From assembly GCF_003595175.1 (NCBI RefSeq), contig NZ_CP032419.1:3534001-3598000 (forward strand): a stretch of 64,000 nt of DNA, in the 5' to 3' direction. Source of the DNA: Pseudomonas cavernae (GTDB lineage: Bacteria; Pseudomonadota; Gammaproteobacteria; Pseudomonadales; Pseudomonadaceae). Numbering within the stretch: the first letter of the stretch is position 1; each line of letters begins with the position of its first letter. Below are positions 15,465-22,164 of the stretch, piece by piece. The notes under the pieces were generated by a model. It saw only the letters and a list, made by a program, of their open reading frames with translations, was not told the origin of the DNA and made no database searches. The position numbers and the translations under genes were made by a program.

Positions 15465-16422
15465 ATCGCACCCAGTTCTCGCCCTGCTGCTGCTCGCCAC
15501 CCTGACCGGCTGCGAGCCGCAGGCTCCGACCGCGCTGCTCGGCACCCTGGAATGGGACCGCATCGCCCTGCCAGCCGAGTCCTCGGAGCGCATCTTGCGC
15601 TGGGCCGTGGCCGAGGGCGAGCAGGTGCAGGCCGGGCAACTGCTGCTGGAACTCGACCCCAGCCGCCAGGACGCGCGCATCCGCCAGGCCGAAGGCGCGG
15701 TGGCCCAGGCCGCGGCCAGGCTGACCGAGCTGAGCAATGGCGCACGCCTGGAGAACATCGAGGCGGCGCAGGCCACCCTGGCCAGCAGTCGCGCCACGCT
15801 GATCGACGCCGAGCGCAACTTCCAGCGCATCGCCGCCCTCTATCAGCGTGGTCTGGTCGCCATCGCCGAGCAGGACAGGGCTCGCGCCAGCCGCGACCAG
15901 GCCCGCGCCGAGGTCAGCAACGCCGACGCGCGCCTGCGCGAATTGACCAACGGCACCCGCCCGGAACAACTCGAGCAGGCTGCCGCCGCGCTGGAAGCGG
16001 CGCGCGGCCAACTGGCGCAGCAGCAGGTCGATCGTGCGCACCTGAGCGTGCATGCGCCGCGCGCCGGGCGGGTCGATGCGCTGCCGTTCAAGCCCGGCGA
16101 CCAGCCGCCGGCCGGCGCCGTGGTGGTCAGCCTGCTGGTCGGCGACGCGCCCTATGCGCGGGTGTTCGTCCCCGCCCCCCAACGCTCGCGGCTGGCCATC
16201 GGCGACCGCCTGCGCGTGCAGGTCGAAGGCGTCGAGCTGGTGTTCGACGCGCGGGTGCGCAGCATCCGCAGCGAAGCCAGCTTCACGCCGTTTTTCGCCC
16301 TCACCGGCGACGACGCCAGCCGCCTGGTGTACCGCGCCGAACTGCTGCTCGAAGGCGACGCCGCGCGGCAATTGCCCGCTGGCCTGCCGCTGAGCGCCGA
16401 GCCCAGCGAGGATGGAGAGTGA
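15454..16422 (+). CDS. HlyD/YbhG-type periplasmic adaptor, lipoprotein
   Basis: 322 residues, membrane-fusion protein of an ABC exporter. An N-terminal lipobox (LATLTGC, Cys about residue 19) replaces the signal anchor of E. coli YbhG. The sequence then shows a biotinyl-lipoyl half motif (AVAEGEQVQAGQLLLELD), a long alpha-helical hairpin with repeated AxAxLTELSNGARLEN / ARLRELTNGTRPEQ turns (residues about 70-180), the second lipoyl half (VHAPRAGRVDALPFKPGD) and a beta-barrel part. It overlaps the regulator gene upstream and is followed after 2 bases by the ATPase gene. It should link the ABC permease to an outer-membrane channel not encoded here. Confidence 0.9.
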   Translation: MRPESHPVLALLLLATLTGCEPQAPTALLGTLEWDRIALPAESSERILRWAVAEGEQVQAGQLLLELDPSRQDARIRQAEGAVAQAAARLTELSNGARLENIEAAQATLASSRATLIDAERNFQRIAALYQRGLVAIAEQDRARASRDQARAEVSNADARLRELTNGTRPEQLEQAAAALEAARGQLAQQQVDRAHLSVHAPRAGRVDALPFKPGDQPPAGAVVVSLLVGDAPYARVFVPAPQRSRLAIGDRLRVQVEGVELVFDARVRSIRSEASFTPFFALTGDDASRLVYRAELLLEGDAARQLPAGLPLSAEPSEDGE

Positions 16423-16424
16423 CG

Positions 16425-17369
16425 ATGAACGGCGCCGAGCTGGTGATCCGCGCCCGCGGGCTGAGCAAGCGCTTCGGCCAGCTGACCGCGGTCGACCACC
16501 TCGACCTCAGCGTGCGCCGCGCCGAAGTGTTCGGCTTCCTCGGCCCCAATGGCAGCGGCAAGTCCACCACCATCCGCATGCTCTGCGGCCTGCTGCTGCC
16601 CAGCGAGGGCGAGATCGAAGTGCTCGGCTGCCAGATCCCGCGCGATGCCGAGGAGCTGAAACGCCACATCGGCTACATGACCCAGAAGTTCTCCCTGTAC
16701 GAGGACCTCAGCGTCGTCGAGAATCTGGAGTTCCTCGCCACAGTCCAGGGCCTGGACAAGCGCGCTGGGCGTCGGCGCATCGCCGAACTACTGGAACGCT
16801 ACTGGCTGGCCGACCGCCGCGACCAGCTGGCCGGCACCCTCAGCGGCGGCCAGCGCCAGCGCCTGGCCCTGGCCGGCGCGGTGCTGCACCAGCCCGCCCT
16901 GCTGCTGCTCGACGAACCGACCAGCGCGGTCGACCCGCAGTCGCGTCGCGAATTCTGGGATTCGCTGTTCGAGCTGGCCGAGGCCGGCACCACCCTGCTG
17001 GTCTCCACCCACTACATGGACGAGGCCGAGCGCTGCACCCGCCTGGGCATCCTCGACACCGGCCGCCTGGTCGCCGACGGCAGCCCACGCGAACTGATGG
17101 ACGCCCTGCCCGGCCACCCGCTGCTGCTCGAATGCGCCCAGCCGCGTCAGGCCCAGCGCGCGCTGCAGGGCATGCCGCAGGTGCTGGCGATGGCGCAGAT
17201 CGGTGCCGCGCTGCGGGTGCTCGGTGCCACCGCCGACGCCCGCGAACAGATCGAACAGCGTCTGCGCGAGCAGGGCATCGGCGCGCAGGTGGAGGAAACC
17301 GAGGCGAACCTGGAGGACGTGTTCGTCAGCGTCACCCGCAAGCCGCTGGCGGAGGCGCAGACCCCATGA
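16425..17369 (+). CDS. ABC exporter ATP-binding protein (YbhF/DrrA-like)
   Basis: 314 residues with a single ATPase domain: Walker A GPNGSGKST, Q-loop YMTQKFSLYEDL, signature LSGGQRQRLALA, Walker B LLLLDEPTSAVD, and H-loop STHYMDE. The C-terminal extension (LEDVFVSVTRK) is typical of DrrA/NatA drug-export ATPases. E. coli YbhF has two such domains; here there is one, so the active complex must be a homodimer. Start at the ATG at 16425 (GGAG 7 bases upstream, right after the adaptor stop); the open frame continues upstream but only as a shadow of the adaptor gene. Confidence 0.93.
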   Translation: MNGAELVIRARGLSKRFGQLTAVDHLDLSVRRAEVFGFLGPNGSGKSTTIRMLCGLLLPSEGEIEVLGCQIPRDAEELKRHIGYMTQKFSLYEDLSVVENLEFLATVQGLDKRAGRRRIAELLERYWLADRRDQLAGTLSGGQRQRLALAGAVLHQPALLLLDEPTSAVDPQSRREFWDSLFELAEAGTTLLVSTHYMDEAERCTRLGILDTGRLVADGSPRELMDALPGHPLLLECAQPRQAQRALQGMPQVLAMAQIGAALRVLGATADAREQIEQRLREQGIGAQVEETEANLEDVFVSVTRKPLAEAQTP

Positions 17370-18445
17370 ACCTGCGCCGTCTCGCCGCCATCGTGCGCAA
17401 GGAATTTCGCCAGATCCGCCGCGACCGCCTGACCCTCGCGATGATCGCCGGCATCCCGCTGATGCAACTGGTGCTGTTCGGCTACGCCATCAACCTCGAC
17501 GTGCGCGGCCTCGACGCCGCCGTGCTGGACCAGGCTAACAGCGCCCGCTCGCGCGAAGTGGTGGCCGAGATCGGCGCCAGCCAGGTACTCAACCTGCGCT
17601 ACCGCCTGAGCACGCCGCAGCAGATCGACGAATTGCTGCGCCAGGGCCGGATCAGCGCCGCGCTGGTGCTGCCGGAAGACTTCGAGGCGCGCCTTGAGCG
17701 CCCGGACCGCGCGCCGCTGCAACTGGTGGTGGATGGCTCCGACCAGACCGTACAGGCCGCCGCCCGCCAGCTGAGCGCCTACCCGCTGCCGGGCTGGCCG
17801 CAGCGCAGCGGCGTGGAGGTGGTGAACTTCTACAACCCCGAGCGCCTGGCGCCGATCAACACGGTGCCGGGGCTGGTGGGGGTGATCCTGACCATGACCA
17901 TGGTGCTGTTCACCGCCATCGCCCTGGTCCGCGAGCGCGAGCGCGGCAACATGGAAATGCTCATCACCACGCCGCTGTCGCCCTGGGAGCTGACCCTCGG
18001 CAAGGTGCTGCCCTTCATCGGCATCGGCCTGATCCAGGTGACTGTGGTGCTGGTGGCCGGCTACCTGCTGTTCCAGGTGCCGGTGCGCGGCTCGCTGCTG
18101 CAGCTGTACCTGGCGGCGCTGCTGTTCATCATCGCCAGCCTGGCGCTCGGGGTGTTCATCTCGACCCTGGCGCACAGCCAGTTCCAGGCCATGCAGATGG
18201 CGTTCTTCACCTTCCTGCCGCAGATCCTGCTGTCCGGCTTCATGTTCCCCTTCGCCGGCATGCCCAAACCGGCGCAGTGGCTGGCCGAGCTGTTGCCGCT
18301 CACCCACTTCCTGCGCCTGGCGCGCGGCATCATGCTGCGCCAGGCCGGCCTGCTCGAGCTGTGGCCGGAGATCCTTGCCCTGCTGGTGTTCGCCGCGCTG
18401 ATGCTGAGCATCGCCGTGACCCGCGTGCATAAACGCCTGGATTGA
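17366..18445 (+). CDS. ABC-2 type exporter permease (YbhR/YbhS-like)
   Basis: 359 residues. Begins MNLRRLAAIVRKEFRQIRRDRLTL, the coupling helix typical of ABC-2 permeases, one transmembrane helix (MIAGIPLMQLVLFGYAI), a large periplasmic loop, then five helices (from TVPGLVGVILTMTMVLFTAIALVRERER, here split by the ERGNMEML motif) and a final segment ending RVHKRLD. The start overlaps the ATPase stop as ATGA. E. coli has two permeases (YbhS, YbhR) for this system; here only one, so a homodimer is expected. Last gene of the operon, followed by a palindromic repeat at 18475. Confidence 0.93.
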   Translation: MNLRRLAAIVRKEFRQIRRDRLTLAMIAGIPLMQLVLFGYAINLDVRGLDAAVLDQANSARSREVVAEIGASQVLNLRYRLSTPQQIDELLRQGRISAALVLPEDFEARLERPDRAPLQLVVDGSDQTVQAAARQLSAYPLPGWPQRSGVEVVNFYNPERLAPINTVPGLVGVILTMTMVLFTAIALVRERERGNMEMLITTPLSPWELTLGKVLPFIGIGLIQVTVVLVAGYLLFQVPVRGSLLQLYLAALLFIIASLALGVFISTLAHSQFQAMQMAFFTFLPQILLSGFMFPFAGMPKPAQWLAELLPLTHFLRLARGIMLRQAGLLELWPEILALLVFAALMLSIAVTRVHKRLD

Positions 18446-18474
18446 GCCGGCGGCACTCACGGTTGACGTACCCT

Positions 18475-18601
18475 GTAGGTTGGCGTTGAGCGCAGCGATA
18501 CCCAACAAGGAGTGCGCAGCACTCCCCATGAGTTGCCAGCCACCCCGCTAGCCGGTTCTGCGAACCGGGTGTTGGGCATCGCAGGCTCAGCACCAACCTA
18601 C
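18475..18601. repeat. palindromic dispersed repeat (GTAGGTTGG type)
   Basis: Arms GTAGGTTGGCGTTGAGC and GCTCAGCACCAACCTAC with inner GCGATACCCAAC / GTTGGGCATCGC and central CCGGTTCTGCGAACCGG. Lies downstream of the permease gene, between convergent transcripts. Confidence 0.8.
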
Positions 18602-18638
18602 GTCGAGGCTGTGCCAACCGAACCGGGGAATTTCAGGC

Positions 18639-18663
18639 GAAAAAAAGGCGACCGAAGTCGCCC
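18639..18663 (-). terminator. Rho-independent terminator of ccoM
   Basis: On the minus strand GGCGACTTCGGTCGCC is followed by seven T. It starts about 32 bases after the ccoM stop. Confidence 0.85.
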
Positions 18664-18694
18664 AAATTGCCTTGCGTGCCCGTTACTGAACCGA

Positions 18695-18811
18695 TTAGCC
18701 CTGCCTGCGCTTGTGCGAATCGCTCCAGATGAAATAACCGACGCCAACGAAGAAGGCGCCCATCAGTAGCACCGTGCCGATGCCGGCGATCACCACCGTA
18801 TCCATGAACAT
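18695..18811 (-). CDS. ccoM: small membrane protein CcoM of cbb3 oxidase (TIGR02808-type)
   Basis: 38 residues, starting MFMDTVVIAGIGTVLLMG and ending WSDSHKRRQG. One transmembrane helix, a short periplasmic N-terminus and a basic cytoplasmic tail after the GYFIW motif. This pattern matches CcoM, the small assembly/stability subunit of cbb3-type cytochrome c oxidase described in Pseudomonas stutzeri. A strong GGGAGG site lies 6 bases before the ATG at 18811, a terminator follows, and an ANR/FNR box stands upstream, as expected for a gene of microaerobic respiration. The ccoNOP genes are not in the window. Symbol assigned on sequence pattern and regulation, not by alignment. Confidence 0.8.
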   Translation of the reverse strand: MFMDTVVIAGIGTVLLMGAFFVGVGYFIWSDSHKRRQG

Positions 18812-18876
18812 GTGAGCCTCCCGCGCTGTGCTTCGTTTCGATGGGTTCAAGATACCGAGGCGGGAGCGCGGGAGAA

Positions 18877-18890
18877 TTGACCTGGATCAA
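18877..18890 (-). promoter_or_regulatory. ANR/FNR binding site upstream of ccoM
   Basis: TTGATCCAGGTCAA on the minus strand, centred 72 bases before the ccoM ATG. It agrees with the FNR/ANR consensus TTGAT-N4-ATCAA at nine of ten positions. An activator at -41.5 would place transcription start near 18842, leaving a leader of about 30 bases. Confidence 0.8.
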
Positions 18891-18972
18891 TAGAGGCGAG
18901 GGTTGCGACGCCGCAGGCGGGACAGAATGCAGAACGCCCGGCGAGTGCCGGGCGCTTGCATCTCTACTGGGT

Positions 18973-19734
18973 TCAGGCGGCGAAGCCGCCATCGATGGTC
19001 AGGCTGGCGCCGGTGATGTAACCGGCTTCCGGGCCGGCGAGGTAGGCGACGAAGCTGGCGATTTCTTCGACCCGGCCGTAGCGCCCCACGGCCATCAGGC
19101 CTTTGAGGCTATCGGCGAACTCGGAATTTTCCGGGTTCATGTCGGTGTCGACCGGGCCCGGCTGCACGTTGTTCACGGTGATGCCGCGCGGGCCGAGATC
19201 GCGGGCCAGGCCGCGGGTCAGGCCGACGATGGCCGCCTTGCTCATGGCATAAGGGCCGCCACCGGCGAACGGCATGCGTTCGGCGTTGGTGCTGCCGATG
19301 CTGATGATCCGCCCGCCCTCGCCCATGTGCCGGGCCGCCGCCTGGCTGGCGACGAACACGCTGCGCACGTTGACCGCCAGGGTGCGGTCGAAATCTTCCA
19401 GGCTGAACTCGTCGAGCGGCGCAATCGCCAGCACCCCGGCGTTGTTGACCAGCACATCGAGACGCCCGAAAGCGTCCACCGTGGCCGCCACCGCGCCGCG
19501 CACGGCCTCGGCGTCGGCACTGTCGGCGCGCAGCGCCAGGGCCCGGCCACCCGCCGCTTCGATGCTCTGCACCAAGGCGTCGGCCTGTGCTGTGGAGCTG
19601 GCATAGGTGAAGGCGACGCTGGCGCCTTCGCGGGCCAGGCGCTTGACGATGGCCGCGCCGATGCCGCGCGAGCCACCTTGAACCAGGGCGACCTTGCCGG
19701 TGAGGGTGAGTGCGTTAGCGGTGGTATTCGACAT
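18973..19734 (-). CDS. SDR-family oxidoreductase
   Basis: 253 residues, classical short-chain dehydrogenase. GGSRGIG (residues 20-26) binds the cofactor, NNAG at 97-100, catalytic Ser about 148, Tyr162 and Lys166 (YAMSK), and PGPVDTDMN after the active site. The D at the end of strand 2 is replaced by TYASS, which favours NADPH over NADH. It resembles E. coli BdcA and other 3-oxoacyl-ACP-reductase-like enzymes; the substrate is unknown. Divergent from the LysR gene at 19857, a common arrangement in which the regulator controls the enzyme. Confidence 0.9.
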   Translation of the reverse strand: MSNTTANALTLTGKVALVQGGSRGIGAAIVKRLAREGASVAFTYASSTAQADALVQSIEAAGGRALALRADSADAEAVRGAVAATVDAFGRLDVLVNNAGVLAIAPLDEFSLEDFDRTLAVNVRSVFVASQAAARHMGEGGRIISIGSTNAERMPFAGGGPYAMSKAAIVGLTRGLARDLGPRGITVNNVQPGPVDTDMNPENSEFADSLKGLMAVGRYGRVEEIASFVAYLAGPEAGYITGASLTIDGGFAA

Positions 19735-19856
19735 GATCTGTTCTCCAAAAAGTCAGGCGAGTTGCCTGGTGTGGGCGCAGTATCCGGCGAGAATTACTTA
19801 CCGATAAGCCATCAATCGCTCTATTCTTTCGATACTAAAAGTTTACGGTGCCCGCC

Positions 19857-20780
19857 ATGGAAACCCTCAACAGCATAGAGTGCTTCGTCCGCAGCGCTGA
19901 GCTCGGCAGCTTCGCCGAGGCCTCGCGGCAGCTGGGTCTGACCCCGGCGGCGGTGGGCAAGAATGTCGCCAAGCTGGAAAGCAATCTCGGCGTGCGCCTG
20001 TTCCATCGCAGTACCCGCAGCCTGAGCCTGACCGAGGCTGGCGAGCGCTTCCGCCAGGAAGTCAGCGGCGGCTTGCAGAGCATCCAGAGCGCCATCGCCA
20101 ATCTGGCCAACGTCGGCGGGCAACCCGCCGGCACCCTCAAGGTGAGCATGGGCAGCAGTTTCGGCCGCGACTACATCCTGCCGCTGCTCGGCGACTTCCT
20201 CGCCCGCTACCCGGCGATCACCCCGGACTGGCATTTCGACAACCGTCAGGTCGACCTGATCGGCCAGGGCTTCGATGCGGCCATCGGCGGCGCCATCGAC
20301 CTGCCGCCCGGGGTGGTCGCCCGCCAGCTGGCGCCGGCGCACCGGATTCTGGTGGCCTCGTCCGCCTATCTCGCGGCACGTACGCCGATCCGCACGCCGG
20401 CCGACCTGGCCGAGCACGACGGCATCCGCCTGCGTTCGCCACAGACCGGACGCATCCGCTCCTGGCCGCTACGCAACCGGGGTCATGAACAAGCGGCATT
20501 GGAGATGCGCACGCGGATGATTCTGAGCGACCCGGAAGCCGCCTGCCAGGCCGCCCAGATGGGCCTGGGCGTGGCCCTGGTGAGCCTGCCGCACGCGCTG
20601 ATTTACCTGGAGCGCGGGACTTTGCAGCGGGTGCTGCCGGACTGGTATGCCGATGGCGGTTCGCTGGCGTTGTATTTCGCCGCGCAGAAACTGCTGCCGG
20701 GCAAGACCCGCGCCTTCGTCGACTTCATCGTCGAGCAGTTCCGCGAACAGCGCCTGGCCGAGCGCTTCTCTGCGCTGTGA
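19857..20780 (+). CDS. LysR-family transcriptional regulator
   Basis: 307 residues. Winged helix at the N-terminus (METLNSIECFVRSAELGSFA, then ASRQLGLTPAAVGKNVAKLE, and RLFHRSTRSLSLTEAG). The C-terminal periplasmic-binding-like effector domain begins near residue 90 (GTLKVSMGSSFGRDYILP) and contains the usual DLIGQGFDAAIG and MGLGVALVSLP segments. ATG at 19857 is the family-typical start; the GTG at 19848 is possible but adds only three residues. The 122-base gap to the divergent SDR gene should hold the shared operator. Confidence 0.92.
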   Translation: METLNSIECFVRSAELGSFAEASRQLGLTPAAVGKNVAKLESNLGVRLFHRSTRSLSLTEAGERFRQEVSGGLQSIQSAIANLANVGGQPAGTLKVSMGSSFGRDYILPLLGDFLARYPAITPDWHFDNRQVDLIGQGFDAAIGGAIDLPPGVVARQLAPAHRILVASSAYLAARTPIRTPADLAEHDGIRLRSPQTGRIRSWPLRNRGHEQAALEMRTRMILSDPEAACQAAQMGLGVALVSLPHALIYLERGTLQRVLPDWYADGGSLALYFAAQKLLPGKTRAFVDFIVEQFREQRLAERFSAL

Positions 20781-20784
20781 GAGG

Positions 20785-20946
20785 CTAGCGCTTCTTCGGC
20801 TTGCCCTTGGACTTCTTCTTGCCCTTGCTCAGCGGCATGGCCCGTTCGAAGGCCTGGCGCACCTCGTTCAGGCGCTTGTCGTTGAGATCGTGAATGCGCT
20901 TGTCGCGCTCGACGCTAAGGTCGATCAGCTTGTCATCGTTGCTCAT
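20785..20946 (-). CDS. small basic protein coupled to alkB
   Basis: 53 residues beginning MSNDDKLIDLSVERDKRI. The first 38 residues form a charged amphipathic helix; the last 15 are strongly basic (GKKKSKGKPKKR), suggesting RNA or DNA contact. It overlaps the alkB stop codon as ATGA, so its translation depends on alkB. I do not recognise a named family. It ends four bases before the LysR gene stop on the other strand, so the convergent 3' ends nearly touch and no terminator is visible between them. Confidence 0.75.
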   Translation of the reverse strand: MSNDDKLIDLSVERDKRIHDLNDKRLNEVRQAFERAMPLSKGKKKSKGKPKKR

Positions 20947-21545
20947 GCGGGCGACCAGATCAGGCGGAAAGTCAGGTTCAGGCGCGGCGCGCAGGCTTTG
21001 CGCGTCTTCGCCACTTGATGTTGCCAATGATGCTGTGTCGCGCCGGCCATGACCAGCAGCGATCCGTGGCCGAGTTCCAGCGAATGCTCGATGCGCGTCT
21101 GACCCGTGCGGCGCAGGTCGAAACGCCGACTGCCGCCGAGACTCAGCGAGGCCACCAGTGGATTCGGTCCCAACTCGGCCTCGTCGTCGCTGTGCCAGCC
21201 CATCGAGTCCTGGCCGTCGCGGTAGTAGTTGAGCAACACGCCATTCAACGGCTGGCCGCATTCGCCCTCGACCCGTCGGCGGATCTCCGCCAGCAGCGGC
21301 GTCCAGGGCAACGGCCGATGCAGCAAGCCGGAATAGCGATAGCTGGCCTCGGCATCGCCGTACCAGGCGAGCAGCCGCGGCACCGGGTGGTTGCGCCCGT
21401 GGATAGTCACCTGCGGCTGCTGCCAGGGCGTCTGCGCCAGCAGTTCAGCCAACCAACGCTCGGCCGTGGCAGCTTCCAGCCAGTTCGGATGAAAGCGCAG
21501 CTCGGCGTTCGGCAGCAGCAGCGGACTATCGGCAAATAGGCTCAC
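20943..21545 (-). CDS. alkB: alpha-ketoglutarate-dependent dioxygenase, AlkB family
   Basis: 200 residues. Fe(II) ligands His118 and Asp120 (MGWHSDDE), His176, and 2-oxoglutarate-binding Arg188 with Arg194 (PRLNLTFR) follow the AlkB pattern; NYYRDGQDSMGWH and VASLSLGGSRRF are diagnostic. These enzymes remove alkyl groups such as 1-methyladenine from DNA or RNA. The length and start suggest the AlkB2/3-like bacterial branch rather than E. coli AlkB proper. It is the first gene of a two-gene unit with the small basic protein. No ada-type neighbour is present, so adaptive-response control is not suggested. Confidence 0.92.
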   Translation of the reverse strand: MSLFADSPLLLPNAELRFHPNWLEAATAERWLAELLAQTPWQQPQVTIHGRNHPVPRLLAWYGDAEASYRYSGLLHRPLPWTPLLAEIRRRVEGECGQPLNGVLLNYYRDGQDSMGWHSDDEAELGPNPLVASLSLGGSRRFDLRRTGQTRIEHSLELGHGSLLVMAGATQHHWQHQVAKTRKACAPRLNLTFRLIWSPA

Positions 21546-21560
21546 ACCACCCCTCGCAGC

Positions 21561-21857
21561 TCAAACTTCGACATCCACCCACAGGCCTTGGCGCGGCAGG
21601 TTCTCCAGCAGCGCCTGGTCTTCCTCGGCCACCTCGCCGGCGGCCAGCTGCTCGGCGCTGTAGCCCTGGCGCTGACGCCGACGCTGTTCCTCGCGCAGGC
21701 GCTCGGCGACCTCCGACGGGTCGCGCTGCTGCAGGCCAACCCCGCCCTGCTGGGCACCGGCCTGCGCCGGCGTCACCGGCTGGATGTCCGGACGCGGTTT
21801 GACCGGGTCCTGCTGGGCAGTCACCGGCTGCAGGCTGTGGGGAATAGGTGGCAGCAT
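21561..21857 (-). CDS. conserved small cytoplasmic protein of unknown function
   Basis: 98 residues. Pro/Gln-rich first half (MLPPIPHSLQPVTAQ), a central Arg/Glu/Gln helix (EVAERLREEQRRRQRQG) and a conserved-looking end (LLENLPRQGLWVDVEV). No catalytic motif, signal peptide or membrane helix is visible. It sits between alkB and rapA, the position of a hypothetical gene in P. aeruginosa from memory. Codon use is normal, with high GC at third positions, which supports a real gene. Confidence 0.7.
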   Translation of the reverse strand: MLPPIPHSLQPVTAQQDPVKPRPDIQPVTPAQAGAQQGGVGLQQRDPSEVAERLREEQRRRQRQGYSAEQLAAGEVAEEDQALLENLPRQGLWVDVEV

Positions 21858-21965
21858 CTTCGCGCCTCGCGGGCGTTCCTCCTTTGGTCAGACTGTCGGC
21901 CGCCTGGCCATCGCCTTGAGATTGCGCTCACTACACTTGTCTCTCAAGTCGTCCCGCGCGTCTTT

Positions 21966-22105
21966 GAGCCTGTTTACGATCTGCTGCACCGCGGCCATAC
22001 CGCGTTAAAAATGGCCTCGGGTTGCTCATTTACCGCTCGTAAACTCCGCTCCCTCGGCCATTTTTGCCTTGTCTGGCTCTAGCTCGCGAGATCGTAAGTA
22101 GGCTC
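21966..22105 (-). mobile_element. MITE-like element, copy 3 (inverted)
   Basis: 140 bases with ends GAGCCTGTTTACGATC and GATCGTAAGTAGGCTC. Its internal block, on the minus strand, is the same GGAGTTTACGAGCGGTAAATGAGCA seen as GAGTTTACGAGTTGTAAATG in the other copies. It fills most of the divergent gap and ends 59 bases before the rapA start, so it may carry or displace the rapA promoter. Confidence 0.85.
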
Positions 22106-22164
22106 TTTGGCCTTGGCGGCGGCCTTCCGTTACCATAGCCGGCTTTTTCAGACGGGAGACAGGC

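Noticed and set aside
14733..15830. 365-codon minus-strand frame over the MITE and the TetR gene
   Set aside because: Opposite strand of clear TetR and HlyD genes; part of it is repeat sequence.
15552..17369. 605-residue adaptor-ATPase fusion
   Set aside because: The first 290 codons are the adaptor gene read in another frame; the ATPase has its own ribosome site and ATG at 16425.
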